A stretch of DNA of 64,000 bases from Shewanella polaris (GCF_006385555.1 NZ_CP041036.1:1-64000); one strand, 5' to 3'. Counted from the stretch's first letter, positions 22,642 through 33,187 are shown. Numbers and translations are program-made. The notes: generated by a model not told the origin, from the sequence alone.

Positions 22642-23171
22642 TGTTAAATACAGTTATTTTATATTCAACGGTTGATGGTCAGACACTGGCAATTTGTCAG
22701 AAAATTAAGCAAGTACTAACTGAACAAGGTGAGCAAGTAAGTGTAGTTAATTTAGCGGCTGCTGATGTTAATGATTTAGCTTCTGTGGACAAAGTGGTTA
22801 TAGGTGCCAGTATTCGATACGGCAAACATCGACCTGAATTGTTCAAGTTTGTTGAGCAACACCAAGCGATACTCGATACCAAGTTAAATAGTTTTTTTAC
22901 CGTCAATGTCGTCGCAAGAAAGCCTGAAAAAAATACTCCAGAAACCAATCCATATATGCAAAAGTTTTTAGGATTATCGGCTTGGAAACCTAAGCTATTA
23001 GGCGTGTTTGCGGGCAAGATTGATTATCCTCGTTATCGTTTTGTTGATAAGTTCATGATTCGATTTATCATGTGGATGACGAAAGGACCGACAGATACTC
23101 AGGGAACGTTCGAGTTTACGGATTGGGGTAAAGTAGACGAGTTCGCTAAACAAATCGCAGCGCAAAAATAA
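22641..23171 (+). CDS. hemG: Protoporphyrinogen IX dehydrogenase HemG (copy 1)
   Basis: HemG is a flavodoxin-like, FMN-dependent enzyme that oxidises protoporphyrinogen IX to protoporphyrin IX and passes electrons to quinones. It has 176 residues. The N-terminal FMN phosphate loop is ILYSTVDGQT; VVIGASIRYGKHRPEL, VNVVARKPEKNTPETNPY and the C-terminal FEFTDWGKVDEF are characteristic. The frame is open further upstream inside trkH, but ATG 22641 overlaps the trkH stop as TAATG and is the correct start. Identification is secure. Confidence 0.95.
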   Translation: MLNTVILYSTVDGQTLAICQKIKQVLTEQGEQVSVVNLAAADVNDLASVDKVVIGASIRYGKHRPELFKFVEQHQAILDTKLNSFFTVNVVARKPEKNTPETNPYMQKFLGLSAWKPKLLGVFAGKIDYPRYRFVDKFMIRFIMWMTKGPTDTQGTFEFTDWGKVDEFAKQIAAQK

Positions 23172-23447
23172 CCTCATCATATTTGTAGTAAATTTAATGC
23201 GTTTTTAGTTAACACGATTAATCCCTTCTCGGTATAACAGTAGGGACAACTCGGTAAAGTGGCTTTATTTAACACCTGTAATATCAAAGTTACCATTTGT
23301 TGTGCGAACCAAGCACTTTTACGTGTTAATAACAGATTTTTTGCAAATCAAACCAACCAAGGGTAACGGGATGATGGTAGTTTGATAAACATTTATTATC
23401 CCAGAGCTTGTTAACGGCCAATGTAGCGGCCTAAACTTCAGTGTTGT

Positions 23448-23753
23448 TTAAGCACAGTAGCGGCGATGAAGAATAGAAATAACTTCAGTGACTTGCTCAT
23501 TTTTCAGGGTGTAATAAACCACTTGTGAACTCTTGCGAGTGTTAACCAAATCTTGGGTGCGTAATACCGCTAAATGTTGTGATAATGCCGATTGGCTCAA
23601 AGGAACCGTTTCATTTAACTCAGTGACACTTAGTTCTTGTTCTAACAATAAACATAAAATCATTAAGCGGTAAGGATTGGCAATGGCTTTTAGCCATTGT
23701 GCTGCCGTTTCTGCATTATTTAGCATTGTTGCAACGTCAATATCTTGCTTCAT
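23448..23753 (-). CDS. HlyU-like ArsR/SmtB family regulator
   Basis: This is a 101-residue winged-helix regulator. The recognition helix lies in VPLSQSALSQHLAVLR and the wing in VNTRKSSQVVYYTL. The metal-binding Cys motif of ArsR/SmtB is missing (ELSVTEL). Instead Cys34 (MILCLL) and Cys100 (HRRYCA) match the two cysteines of Vibrio HlyU, a redox-type sensor. It diverges from the hemG-like gene, 200 bp away, which suggests it may control that gene or itself; this is inference. The 276 bp between copy-1 hemG and this stop show nothing I recognise. Confidence 0.82.
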   Translation of the reverse strand: MKQDIDVATMLNNAETAAQWLKAIANPYRLMILCLLLEQELSVTELNETVPLSQSALSQHLAVLRTQDLVNTRKSSQVVYYTLKNEQVTEVISILHRRYCA

Positions 23754-23953
23754 GAGTGTCCTTATATATGACCTGTAATTACGTAGAGGGTGAGTGCTAT
23801 TAAATTTCTTGTATCATCATACTGCTGCATCACAGAGATCTCAATTTTAACTATTAAATATATGAGCTATTTCTAATTTGTGATCATTGCAGGGGTTTAA
23901 AATCGCTTTTATTGCCAAAATGAGACAAATTATCCAATAATGAGAATTAAAAA

Positions 23954-24499
23954 ATGGCCAATATTTTAGTGTTATATTATTCCCGAGGTGGTCATACGGC
24001 ACATATTAGCCGAGTAATTGCACAGCAAATTGAATCCAAAGGTAATCATTGTGATGTTGTTAATATTCAAGATAAAGCGACTATTGAATGGTCTAAATAC
24101 CAAGCCGTTGCGTTAGGTGCTTGTGTGTTATATGGCTCATATCATAAATCAGTATTTAAGTTTGTTCGCGAAAACAAGCAGCATTTATCACAAATACCAA
24201 ATAGTTTTTTTTGCGTTAGCGTTGTGGCTCGTAAACCAGAAAAACGAATTCCTGAAAATAATACCTATTTGCAAAAGTTTTTAACCTTGTCAGAGTGGAA
24301 ACCGCAGGATGTTAAAATTATTGCTGGTAAAGTCGATTATCCTTCATGGCCTTGGTATGACAGTTTTATGATCCGTCTTATCATGAAAATGACTGATGGT
24401 CCTACTGACCCCACCGCAATTATTGATTATACCGACTGGGAAGATGTAAAGGTTTACGGTGATCATATTGTCGAATTAGCGACGGCTGTACCTGCGTAG
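23954..24499 (+). CDS. HemG-like flavodoxin (copy 2)
   Basis: This 181-residue flavodoxin-like protein is clearly paralogous to the hemG at 22641. Shared landmarks include the LYYSRGGHTAHI phosphate loop, the VVARKPEKRIPENNTYLQKFL segment, AGKVDYPSWPWYD, the KMTDGPTDP turn and the DYTDWEDV ending. A protoporphyrinogen oxidase role is plausible, but a divergent electron partner or stress-induced form is equally possible. It stands alone on its strand, facing the HlyU-like gene. A 15-base string upstream (23918-23932) recurs before pepQ. Confidence 0.85.
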   Translation: MANILVLYYSRGGHTAHISRVIAQQIESKGNHCDVVNIQDKATIEWSKYQAVALGACVLYGSYHKSVFKFVRENKQHLSQIPNSFFCVSVVARKPEKRIPENNTYLQKFLTLSEWKPQDVKIIAGKVDYPSWPWYDSFMIRLIMKMTDGPTDPTAIIDYTDWEDVKVYGDHIVELATAVPA

Positions 24500-24678
24500 T
24501 CGCTGTTGTACCAACTCAACCTCCTGATAAATGATCTGTGTCAGGGGGAATCAACATTTATCCTTAGTACTTAATTCTCCTAGCCGCTTACTTACGTAAC
24601 TGGTTTTTAATATATTATCTTTGTTGTTTTTAGTAGTAAAGTCTATATGTATCAAATAAATATCACTATATATCGATA

Positions 24679-26121
24679 TTAAAAATGCCAGAACTTAGGA
24701 TGAAATAACACTGCAACAGTCAGTATTTCTAAGCGCCCCAATAACATTCCTAATGCCAATGCCCATTTAGCAATATCGGGAAGGGGAGCAAAATTTCCGG
24801 CTGGACCTATAATTGGACCAAGGCCTGGTCCTACATTGGCTACTGCTGTAATAGCACCAGTAAAGCTGGTCATAGGATCTAATCCGGTCAGTACCAGAAT
24901 AATTGAAAGTGTTAATATAACGATAACCATCAACATAAAAAAAGCCATGATTGAGCGGACGATATCATTTCGAATACTATGGCCGTTATATTTGTCTTTA
25001 AACACACCATTAGGATGGAATTGTTGTTTAATTTGCTGGCGCATTATTGAGAAGGCAATTTGAAAACGAAATATTTTTATCCCGCCAGAGGTTGAACCTG
25101 AGCAACTGCCGATAAACATTAAAAATAGAAATACGACACTAGCGACAGCCCCCCAAGATTGATAGTCCGTTAATCCATAACCTGTGGTTGTGATAACTGA
25201 AATCACATTAAAGCTGGATAACCTAAATGCATCTAAAAAATCTATGCTTTGGTGTTGCCACAACCAACATGCCAATGAAAATGACACCAGTAATACCAAG
25301 GTTAAAAAGCCTCTTACTTGTTGATCATTCCATATGCGCAAACTGCCTTGTTGAATGGTTTGCACAAACATTAGTAGCGGTAACCCGCCGGCTAACATAA
25401 ACACGATACCAACCCAATGCGCCGAGTGTGAAAAGGCCGCCATCGAACGATCGGAGGTCGAGTATCCTCCTGTTGATAATGTGGTCATTGCATGATTAAT
25501 TGCTTCAAACCAATGCATGCCAGCAAGATGATAGGACAATGCGCATAACAGCGTTAATACGACATAAATAAGAAATAAGTGTTTGGCCATATGCTGGGTT
25601 CGAGGCGTAGTCTTGTCGCTCCAATCTGACGATTCCGTTCTAAATAGGCGCATTCCTCCCACATTCAAAAATGGCAAGATTGCTACTGCCATTACAATAA
25701 AACCAATACCGCCAAGCCATTGAAGTAACGAACGCCAGATTAAAATGCTGTGGTCCATGGTGTCTAACCCCGATAGTACCGTTGAACCGGTAGTGGTGAT
25801 CCCTGACATGGTTTCAAAAAAGGCATCTGTATAATTAATACCGTGATAAAGAGTGAAGGGCAGTGCGGCAAATAGACTGACAACAAACCAAGTGATACTG
25901 GTGAGTAAATACATATCACGAATATTGAGATTAAAATGATGGTTACGGCCATTTTGAATACACAAAATAGCAATCAAACCGGTAAATAAACCAGATATCA
26001 TAAAGTCACCAATGGTTTCTTCGCTATAAAATAGCGCAAAACCCATTGGTATTAACATAAATCCTGTCAGTATCGAGAGGAAAATGCCGAGAATGAAAAC
26101 AATCTGTTTTACATTAAACAT
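24679..26121 (-). CDS. trkH: Trk potassium transporter membrane subunit (copy 2)
   Basis: This is the second TrkH, with 480 residues. Its filter loops read TTTGSTV, STGGYST, TTTGYGLTD and ANVGPGLG, so all four pores keep their glycines while differing from copy 1. It begins 6 bp after trkA on the same strand and is the last gene of the def-fmt-rsmB-trkA-trkH set. Adjacency to trkA, as in Vibrio, makes it the probable main partner of this TrkA. Family is secure; division of labour between the copies is unknown. Confidence 0.96.
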   Translation of the reverse strand: MFNVKQIVFILGIFLSILTGFMLIPMGFALFYSEETIGDFMISGLFTGLIAILCIQNGRNHHFNLNIRDMYLLTSITWFVVSLFAALPFTLYHGINYTDAFFETMSGITTTGSTVLSGLDTMDHSILIWRSLLQWLGGIGFIVMAVAILPFLNVGGMRLFRTESSDWSDKTTPRTQHMAKHLFLIYVVLTLLCALSYHLAGMHWFEAINHAMTTLSTGGYSTSDRSMAAFSHSAHWVGIVFMLAGGLPLLMFVQTIQQGSLRIWNDQQVRGFLTLVLLVSFSLACWLWQHQSIDFLDAFRLSSFNVISVITTTGYGLTDYQSWGAVASVVFLFLMFIGSCSGSTSGGIKIFRFQIAFSIMRQQIKQQFHPNGVFKDKYNGHSIRNDIVRSIMAFFMLMVIVILTLSIILVLTGLDPMTSFTGAITAVANVGPGLGPIIGPAGNFAPLPDIAKWALALGMLLGRLEILTVAVLFHPKFWHF

Positions 26122-26127
26122 TGTAAA

Positions 26128-27537
26128 TTAGAAGAAAAACGCACTAGGTTGGAACAACTTTTCTACATCACCGATAAACTTCTTATTTACTAAAAATAAA
26201 ATGACATGGTCACCCTGTTCTATTACCGTTTTATCGTGGCCCATTAATACTTCATCATTACGTACAATGGCACCAATGGTGGTGCCCGGCGGTAATTTAA
26301 TGTCGCCAATTTTTTTCCCCACAACTTTTGAAGTGCTTGAGTCACCATGGGCGATAGCTTCAATAGCCTCTGCCGCGCCGCGACGTAATGAGTAAACATT
26401 ACAAATATCACCTTGGCGAATATGAGTTAATAAAGCTGAAATAGTGGCTTGTTGAGGGGATATGGCAATATCGATGTTAGCTTCTTGCACAATATCGACA
26501 TAGGCTTCACGCTGGATCAACACCATGACTTTTTTAGCGCCCATGCGTTTGGCTAAAAGTGCAGACATAATATTGGCTTCATCATCATTGGTGACGGCAA
26601 TAAATACATCGGTTTGATCTATGTGTTCTTCAAGCAATAATTCTTGGTCTGATGCATCACCACAAAACACCGTAGTTTTTACGAGTTTTTCCGACAACAT
26701 CTCGGCGCGCTCTTGACGGTGCTCAATCAATTTAACCGAGTGAGTGCGTTGCAGTTTTTGGGCAAGACCAAAACCAATATTACCGCCACCAGCTATCATG
26801 ATATTGCGGTAAGAATTATCCAGTTTTTGCATCTCACTCATTACCGCACGAATATGACGACTATCAGCGACGAAAAATACTTCATCATCGGCTTCAATAA
26901 TCGTGGTGCCGCGCGGCATAATAGGTCGGCCTTGTCTAAAAATAGCCGCGACTCGGGTATCAATATTCGGCATATGCTCACGTAATGTCGCTAACGCATT
27001 GCCGACTAATGGACCACCGTAATAAGCTTTAACTGCCACGAGACTGAGTTTTCCTTTTGCAAATTCAAGTACTTGAAGTGCTCCTGGGTATTCAACTAAT
27101 CTTTGTATGTAAGTGGTTACTAACTGTTCTGGCGCGATGAGTTCATCAATAATAAAACCGCCACGGGGCTTAGCATCACCACTTTTAATCTCGCTACTGA
27201 TAAATAGTTTATCTTGAAGCTCCAAATAAGCTTCTGAGCGAATACGAGCAATTTTTGTCGGTGTACCAAATAAGCTGTAAGCGATTTGGCATGCTGACAT
27301 GTTGCATTCATCACTGTTGGTTACTGCAATGAGCATGTCTGCATCTTCTGCTCCTGCTTCTTTTAATACACTTGGGTGGGCGCCATGACCGACAACAACA
27401 CGCAAATCAAATTTGTCCTGCAACAATCTTAATCGAGCTCTATCACTGTCGACTAGTGTGATGTCGTTATTTTCACCGACCAAGTTTTCAGCTAATGTGC
27501 CACCAACTTGCCCTGCGCCTAAAATAATAATTTTCAT
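26128..27537 (-). CDS. trkA: Trk system potassium uptake regulator TrkA
   Basis: TrkA is the cytosolic peripheral gating subunit of Trk potassium channels and binds NAD(H) and ATP. It has 469 residues with a duplicated RCK layout: a first Rossmann fold starting [17 protein letters not shown], a first RCK-C domain, a second Rossmann fold [17 protein letters not shown] near residue 235, and a second RCK-C domain. It lies 16 bp after rsmB and 6 bp before trkH. Identification is secure. Confidence 0.97.
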   Translation of the reverse strand: MKIIILGAGQVGGTLAENLVGENNDITLVDSDRARLRLLQDKFDLRVVVGHGAHPSVLKEAGAEDADMLIAVTNSDECNMSACQIAYSLFGTPTKIARIRSEAYLELQDKLFISSEIKSGDAKPRGGFIIDELIAPEQLVTTYIQRLVEYPGALQVLEFAKGKLSLVAVKAYYGGPLVGNALATLREHMPNIDTRVAAIFRQGRPIMPRGTTIIEADDEVFFVADSRHIRAVMSEMQKLDNSYRNIMIAGGGNIGFGLAQKLQRTHSVKLIEHRQERAEMLSEKLVKTTVFCGDASDQELLLEEHIDQTDVFIAVTNDDEANIMSALLAKRMGAKKVMVLIQREAYVDIVQEANIDIAISPQQATISALLTHIRQGDICNVYSLRRGAAEAIEAIAHGDSSTSKVVGKKIGDIKLPPGTTIGAIVRNDEVLMGHDKTVIEQGDHVILFLVNKKFIGDVEKLFQPSAFFF

Positions 27538-27553
27538 GGCTTGAAGTACATCC

Positions 27554-28837
27554 TTAAAGTGCTTTAACTAGGCGCGCGTAATAAAAGCCGTCCATATTAT
27601 TTTGCCCTGGCAAAATTTGCCAACCGATATCATCGCGATGAGTTTGTTGCTCTATCGGTACTAAATTCGCATCAGGCGTACGAGCTAGAAACTGTTCAAC
27701 TTGCTGGCTATTTTCTTGGGGCAAAATAGAACAAGTTGCATATAATAAGGTGCCACCCGGTTTAAGCCATTGCCAGCAATGATCTAATATCTGTTTTTGT
27801 AAGTTAGCTAACTCTTCAATATCGCTATTTTTACGCAACCATTTTATGTCTGGGTGACGGCGAATTACCCCAGTGGCAGAGCAAGGTGCATCAAGTAATA
27901 TTCGATCGAATTGCTGTCCTTGCCACCATGATGGGATGTCTGCTGCATCGCCGTGAATAAGTTGCGCTTTTAAATGTAACCTGTCCAGATTTTGTTGTAC
28001 TCGAACAAGACGTTTTTGATCAAAGTCGACAGCGACTAAATTGATATTGGGAGCTAGCTCTAGTAAATGGCAACTCTTGCCACCTGGTGCGGCACAAGCA
28101 TCTAAAATAAGTTCATCTGCTGTTGGTGCAAGTAAGGTTGCTGCCCATTGTGCTGCGCCATCTTGCACCGATGCTGCGCCTTCCATAAAGTCTGGTAACG
28201 CTGCGACATCTTTTGCGCTTTCGAGCAATATAGCATCTTGGCTTAAACCAACTTGGGTTTGAATATCATGTTGGGCTAGTGCTGCTAAATAGACCTCACG
28301 TGTTTGTGATTGTTGATTGTTTCGGAGCCACATTGGTGGACGCTGGTGGCTTTGTTCGATAATGGCTTGCCAGCTTTCTGGGTACGCTTGTTGTAAACGC
28401 TTAATAAACCAAGCCGGAGTATTAAAACGTAATGTATCTGAGTCGGTATTTAATGCGGCATCTTGGCGCTGAATATTACGCAATACACCATTGACCACTT
28501 TGACCAAACCATCGAAACGTAACTGTCTGCAGGCTTCCGCTGTTTCAGAAATAGCGGCATGTGCAGGAATGCGAGTAAAGTAAAGTTGGTAACAACCAAC
28601 AATCAATAGTTGATGCAATATTCGCTGCTTACCTTTAAACGGTTTAGCTAGGCAGTCGCTTACACATTTGTCTAGCTGTGGTAATTGACGCATTACGCCG
28701 TAACATAACTCTGCCAGTAAGGCTTTGTCTTTGCCGTTTTCTAAGTGTTGTTGTTGATCGGGTAGCGCTACTGATAATGACGTACCTTTTTCGAGTACTT
28801 CATAAATCGCTTTAGCTGCCAGTGCGCGCACATTCAT
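27554..28837 (-). CDS. rsmB: 16S rRNA m5C967 methyltransferase RsmB
   Basis: RsmB methylates C967 of 16S rRNA using S-adenosylmethionine. It has 427 residues. The N-terminal NusB-like RNA-binding domain is followed by the methyltransferase domain: [16 protein letters not shown] is the SAM motif I, and [20 protein letters not shown] plus [13 protein letters not shown] hold the two conserved cysteines of the m5C family. It follows fmt with a 1-bp gap, so it is tightly coupled. Identification is secure. Confidence 0.97.
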   Translation of the reverse strand: MNVRALAAKAIYEVLEKGTSLSVALPDQQQHLENGKDKALLAELCYGVMRQLPQLDKCVSDCLAKPFKGKQRILHQLLIVGCYQLYFTRIPAHAAISETAEACRQLRFDGLVKVVNGVLRNIQRQDAALNTDSDTLRFNTPAWFIKRLQQAYPESWQAIIEQSHQRPPMWLRNNQQSQTREVYLAALAQHDIQTQVGLSQDAILLESAKDVAALPDFMEGAASVQDGAAQWAATLLAPTADELILDACAAPGGKSCHLLELAPNINLVAVDFDQKRLVRVQQNLDRLHLKAQLIHGDAADIPSWWQGQQFDRILLDAPCSATGVIRRHPDIKWLRKNSDIEELANLQKQILDHCWQWLKPGGTLLYATCSILPQENSQQVEQFLARTPDANLVPIEQQTHRDDIGWQILPGQNNMDGFYYARLVKAL

Positions 28838-28838
28838 G

Positions 28839-29795
28839 CTAGTTAGCCTCTTGGTTTAAACACACACCAGCAGCGAACCAATCACTACGAGCATTAAGAA
28901 TGTCAGCCACATTAAGGGGCTTTTTGTTAGGCAGTTGCATGGTTTGAATAATTAACTTGCCGTCCGCTGTCGCAACTTCAATACCTTGTTTAGTTGCAGC
29001 AATAATCGTTCCCGGTGACTCGGTGCATATCTCATCGGAATAATCAGCTTGCCAGACTTTAATGGTACTTTGTTGATGTTCAAAATAACTGACTGGCCAA
29101 GGATTGAACGCACGGATGTCTTGCCATAATTGCTTAGCACTTTTATGCCAATCAAGACGAGCTTCTTCTTTTGATAGTTTCTCTGCGTAATTTGCGAGTG
29201 TTTCATCTTGCTTTTTAGCGGTTAAGGTCCCTTCGCTTAATCCTGATAAGGCCTGAATTAATGCTTGTGGGCCTTGAACTGCCAACTTTTCATATAGACT
29301 CGCTGAAGTGTCTGTATTGTCGATAGGTAGAAATGTTTTTAATAGCATATCGCCAGTATCTAGGCCTATATCCATTTGCATAATGGTGACACCCGTTTCG
29401 GCATCTCCAGCCCATAATGCTCTTTGTATAGGAGCCGCTCCGCGCCAACGAGGTAAAATTGAACCGTGAACATTAATACAACCTAAACGCGGAGTATCAA
29501 GCACTATCTTCGGTAAAATCAATCCATAAGCCACTACCACCATAATATCTGCATTAAGGTGTGCTAACTCAGCCTGAGCCTCTTCTTTACGTAATGATGC
29601 TGGTTGAAATACCGCAATATCATGCTCTAAAGCCAAGGTCTTTACTGGACTAGCTGTGAGTTTCTTGCCTCGTCCTGCGGGTCTATCTGGTTGAGTATAA
29701 GTGGCTACTACATCATGTTCAGAATCGATGAGTGCTTGTAAATGTCTAGCCGCGAAATCCGGAGTACCGGCAAAGATTATTTTTAACGGTTTCAA
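28839..29795 (-). CDS. fmt: Methionyl-tRNA formyltransferase
   Basis: Fmt transfers a formyl group from 10-formyl-THF to initiator Met-tRNA. It has 318 residues. The start [15 protein letters not shown] is diagnostic; the catalytic segment [21 protein letters not shown] carries the conserved Asn and His, and [13 protein letters not shown] supplies the catalytic Asp. A C-terminal tRNA-binding domain follows. It lies 8 bp after def and 1 bp before rsmB, the standard order. Identification is secure. Confidence 0.98.
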   Translation of the reverse strand: MKPLKIIFAGTPDFAARHLQALIDSEHDVVATYTQPDRPAGRGKKLTASPVKTLALEHDIAVFQPASLRKEEAQAELAHLNADIMVVVAYGLILPKIVLDTPRLGCINVHGSILPRWRGAAPIQRALWAGDAETGVTIMQMDIGLDTGDMLLKTFLPIDNTDTSASLYEKLAVQGPQALIQALSGLSEGTLTAKKQDETLANYAEKLSKEEARLDWHKSAKQLWQDIRAFNPWPVSYFEHQQSTIKVWQADYSDEICTESPGTIIAATKQGIEVATADGKLIIQTMQLPNKKPLNVADILNARSDWFAAGVCLNQEAN

Positions 29796-29803
29796 ATGAC
29801 TTC

Positions 29804-30316
29804 CTATGCTTCTCTAGCATCTAAACGAGCTTCTTTTTCAAGCTTAGTTTTAATGCGCTGGCGTTTTAATGGCGATAAATAATCGACAAATAACTTGCCA
29901 TTAAGGTGATCTATTTCATGCTGAATACAAATGGCAAATAACTCGTCAGCTTCAACAGTAAATTCATTACCATGGCGATCTAACGCTTTTAAAGTGACAT
30001 ATTCTGCACGATCAACTTTGGCGTAAATCCCCGGTACTGAAAGGCAACCTTCTTCATTTGCCAAGTCGCCACTACTGGCCATTATTTGAGGATTAATAAA
30101 AACGGTTGGACGATCAACTTCATCTTGTAAATCCATCACAATAAGTCGCTGATGAAAATCGACTTGCGTGGCGGCTAGGCCAATACCTTTTTCTAGGTAC
30201 ATGGTCTCGAGCATGTTATCTATTTGTGTTTGTAGTTGCGGACCAAAATCCGTTACTGGTTGAGCTATAGTACGTAAACGCTCATCTGGAAATCGTAAAA
30301 CATTAAGTATTGGCAT
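29804..30316 (-). CDS. def: Peptide deformylase
   Basis: Def is a metalloenzyme that removes the N-formyl group from nascent proteins. Its 170 residues fit the family. The three motifs are [18 protein letters not shown] (metal-binding Cys) and the HExxH motif in [11 protein letters not shown]. It is the first gene of the def-fmt-rsmB-trkA-trkH run and diverges from the LysM gene across a 126-bp gap that must contain both promoters. Identification is secure. Confidence 0.98.
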   Translation of the reverse strand: MPILNVLRFPDERLRTIAQPVTDFGPQLQTQIDNMLETMYLEKGIGLAATQVDFHQRLIVMDLQDEVDRPTVFINPQIMASSGDLANEEGCLSVPGIYAKVDRAEYVTLKALDRHGNEFTVEADELFAICIQHEIDHLNGKLFVDYLSPLKRQRIKTKLEKEARLDAREA

Positions 30317-30442
30317 ATATAAACTCTTAACAAGTCTGTCAAATTTCAGCCAGAAAGCTATACTGGCAATTGTAATTAGGGTAATTTTAATCCTTACGGG
30401 CTATCAATAACAGTAAAAAGCTCTAATAAAGAGCTAAACAAC

Positions 30443-31552
30443 ATGGATTTCACCATGAAACGCTTATTATTACTTGTTTTTCTATGTTTAAATTTTTCTT
30501 TGGCTAGTGCGGATACATTAACACTGAAAGTTGGTGGTCATCCAGATACGTATGTCGTTAAAAAAGGCGATACGTTATGGGATATTTCTGGTTATTTTTT
30601 AAATGATCCCTGGCGTTGGCCTAAATTGTGGGGAAATAATCCATTAATTGCGAATCCGCATTTAATTTATCCCGGTGATCGACTGACTTTGGAATTTATT
30701 GATGGTCAACCTCGTTTAGTGGTTAAGCAACACATCAAAAAGAGCCCTGAAGGTCGTGTTATATCGAAAAATGGCCCTATTCCAGCTGTAGATCTTGCCT
30801 TAATTAAGCCCTATTTGGTACAGAATAGGGTGGTTGATCCTAGATGGTTAGATGGGCAGCCAATTGTTATGAGCGGTGAGAGTCCTTCGATTCATCATGT
30901 CGTCAATGACGTTGTATATGTTAATGCAATGCTTGAACAAGGCCTTAAAGTTGCTATTTACCAAACTGGCCGTGAGTTTTTCTCCCCTGAGAGTGGTGAG
31001 TTATTAGGCCGAGAAATTATTTTAGCATCAACTGGCCGAGTTATTGAATCTGGGACTGTGTCGAAAGTTGAACTGCTCAGCAGTTTACGCGAAACCAAAG
31101 GTGGCTATCATGTGACACCTGTTGAAGATGAAGCGTTAATGTCGGCATATTTTATTCCTAAAGCAGCAGACTTAAGTGTGCCTACCTCAATTATTGCTAC
31201 CATAGGCAATATTCGTGAAGCGGGTAAACTTGACGTGGTATATATTGATCGTGGTGCAGATGATGGTGTTAAGACTGGTCATGTTTTTTCAATGTTCCGC
31301 GATGGTGAAAACATTGTCATTGATAACGATGGTAATCCTGTCCGTCCCCTTGATAGTTCAACTTACGATAAAGTCCTTGCACAGTTTTCAGAAGAGACGG
31401 CTTATAAAATGCCTGATGTTTTCCATGGTAATTTAATGGTCTTTAAAGTGTTTGATAAAACTAGTTTAGGATTGATTATGTTTAGTGGCCGCCCTGTTCG
31501 AGTGGGTGATAAGTTGTCTAAACCAGAGCCATTAACGATTAAAGGTGAATAA
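30443..31552 (+). CDS. Exported LysM peptidoglycan-binding protein
   Basis: This 369-residue exported protein has a signal peptide ending LASA, then one LysM domain: TYVVKKGDTLWDISGYFLNDPWRWPKLWGNNP and LIYPGDRLTL (split across about residues 35-85). The remaining 280 residues are a conserved region without a motif I can name. The frame has ATGs at 30443 and 30455; either gives a normal signal peptide. It diverges from def and its stop overlaps the next gene's apparent start. The role is inferred to be cell-wall binding. Confidence 0.88.
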   Translation: MDFTMKRLLLLVFLCLNFSLASADTLTLKVGGHPDTYVVKKGDTLWDISGYFLNDPWRWPKLWGNNPLIANPHLIYPGDRLTLEFIDGQPRLVVKQHIKKSPEGRVISKNGPIPAVDLALIKPYLVQNRVVDPRWLDGQPIVMSGESPSIHHVVNDVVYVNAMLEQGLKVAIYQTGREFFSPESGELLGREIILASTGRVIESGTVSKVELLSSLRETKGGYHVTPVEDEALMSAYFIPKAADLSVPTSIIATIGNIREAGKLDVVYIDRGADDGVKTGHVFSMFRDGENIVIDNDGNPVRPLDSSTYDKVLAQFSEETAYKMPDVFHGNLMVFKVFDKTSLGLIMFSGRPVRVGDKLSKPEPLTIKGE

Positions 31553-32652
31553 TTTCAGATAAACTGGTCGACTGGCTAGTTGTTTGTGCAGTATCTGGGC
31601 TAGGACCGGCCCGGGTTCAACAATTATTAACTCAGATGGACGTTGAAGAAATTCGTCAACGTTTAGAGTTTGAACCACAGGCTTTGCCCTTGCCGGCAAA
31701 CCTGCTGGCTAAGTGCCATATAGACTTTAACAAAGTGGAGCAAGCCTTAGCATGGCTTGATTCGCAACCAAATCACTATATTGTGACTCTTTCTGATCCC
31801 CTTTATCCTCCATTACTTTCTCAGATTACCGATCCGCCACCAGTGTTATTTGTTAAAGGTCAGATATTGTCCCTAGTTTTGCCTAGTATAGCGGTGGTTG
31901 GCAGCCGTAATGCCTCTCGTGGTGGCTTAGATATGACTGCCGAACTCGCTTATCAGTTAGCCAACCAAGGTTTTGCAATTACTAGTGGTATGGCGACAGG
32001 CATTGATGGTGCTGCACATAAAGCGGCAATAAACGCGAACGGTAAAACAATTGCGGTTCTTGGCACTGGAGCCGAGTGTATTTATCCTAAACGCCATCAA
32101 AATTTGTATCACGATATTATCAATACTGGTTGTGTCATCAGTGAGTATTGGCCAAACATTGGGCCTTTCTCTGGTAATTTTCCGCGGCGTAACCGTATTG
32201 TCAGCGGCCTAAGTTTAGGTACCGTAGTCGTTGAGGCAAGTCGTAAAAGTGGCTCATTAATTAGTGCTCGGCTGGCTATGGAGCAAAACCGTGAGGTGTT
32301 TGCTGTTCCGGGGTCTGTATTAGGCGGTTATAGCCAAGGTTGTCATGATTTAATTAAAAATGGAGCAAAACTTGTCGAGTCTGCTGCCGATATAATAGAA
32401 GAATTAGGCTGTTTATCGGATTATCACCTTGAACAATTGCATCAACGGCACCATATACAGGATAATGAAGTTTGTAATTTGCCATTTCCTCCGCTGTTAG
32501 CTAGTGTAGGATATGAAACGACAGCCATAGATGCTGTGGTTGAGGATAGTGGGAAGACAATAGATCTGGTGTTAATACAAATGCTTGAACTCGAGTTACA
32601 AGGGTGGGTTGCAGCAGTGCCCGGTGGTTACGTCAGACTAAAGAGGAGTTAG
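31552..32652 (+). CDS. dprA: DNA processing protein DprA/Smf
   Basis: DprA protects incoming single-stranded DNA and loads RecA in transformation; its role in non-competent bacteria is unclear. The Rossmann-like core is plain: [44 protein letters not shown] and [17 protein letters not shown], then a C-terminal winged-helix region. The first ATG (31636) would cut off conserved sequence ([20 protein letters not shown]) that is in frame upstream. No ATG, GTG or TTG exists there; the best start is ATT 31552, overlapping the lysM stop as TAATT with AAGGTGA before it. That gives 366 residues (E. coli 374). Confidence 0.93.
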   Translation: MSDKLVDWLVVCAVSGLGPARVQQLLTQMDVEEIRQRLEFEPQALPLPANLLAKCHIDFNKVEQALAWLDSQPNHYIVTLSDPLYPPLLSQITDPPPVLFVKGQILSLVLPSIAVVGSRNASRGGLDMTAELAYQLANQGFAITSGMATGIDGAAHKAAINANGKTIAVLGTGAECIYPKRHQNLYHDIINTGCVISEYWPNIGPFSGNFPRRNRIVSGLSLGTVVVEASRKSGSLISARLAMEQNREVFAVPGSVLGGYSQGCHDLIKNGAKLVESAADIIEELGCLSDYHLEQLHQRHHIQDNEVCNLPFPPLLASVGYETTAIDAVVEDSGKTIDLVLIQMLELELQGWVAAVPGGYVRLKRS

Positions 32653-32654
32653 CC

Positions 32655-33128
32655 ATGTTTGATATCCTCATGTATTTATTTGAAAATTATGTTCATAGTG
32701 AAATTGAACTATTAGTTGATGAAGATGAACTCACTAAAGAGTTAACTCGTGCGGGTTTTCATCAAGTAGATATTATAAAAGCACTTTCTTGGTTAGAGCA
32801 CCTTGCTGATCTACAAGAAAGCGATAAACCGTACTTGTGCAATCATGCACAACATTCATTCCGTATCTATACCAAAGCGGAAATGGCTAAATTAGATGTT
32901 GAGAGCCGTGGTTTTTTACTGTTTTTAGAACAGATCCAAGTGCTCAGTGTTGAAACTCGCGAAATGGTCATTGACCGTGTCATGGAGTTAGATGAGCCAA
33001 CATTGGTGTTAGAAGATCTTAAATGGGTGGTATTAATGGTACTATTTAATGTGCCTGGAAATGAGTCTGCTTATGAGCAAATGGAAGATTTAATCTTCGA
33101 GCAGCCAGAAGGGCGATTACACTCATAA
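32655..33128 (+). CDS. smg: Smg family protein
   Basis: Smg (DUF494) is a small conserved protein of unknown function found next to dprA in gammaproteobacteria. It has 157 residues, acidic and predicted mainly helical, with the family start [13 protein letters not shown] and ILEDLKW-like C-terminal segment ([16 protein letters not shown]). AAGAGGAG lies 8 nt upstream of ATG 32655, 2 bp after the dprA stop, so the genes are co-translated; an open frame further upstream inside dprA is not used. A terminator follows. Confidence 0.95.
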   Translation: MFDILMYLFENYVHSEIELLVDEDELTKELTRAGFHQVDIIKALSWLEHLADLQESDKPYLCNHAQHSFRIYTKAEMAKLDVESRGFLLFLEQIQVLSVETREMVIDRVMELDEPTLVLEDLKWVVLMVLFNVPGNESAYEQMEDLIFEQPEGRLHS

Positions 33129-33130
33129 TA

Positions 33131-33154
33131 AAAAGGAGGCTTGGCCTCCTTTTT
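33131..33154 (+). terminator. Terminator after smg
   Basis: The stem AAAAGGAGGC / GCCTCCTTTT has a 3-base TTG loop, and two more T residues follow. It ends the lysM-dprA-smg unit 3 bp past the smg stop, so the zinc-ribbon gene likely has its own promoter or depends on read-through. Confidence 0.85.
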
Positions 33155-33187
33155 TAGGACTCTAAAATATTATTTATTGAGAACACC

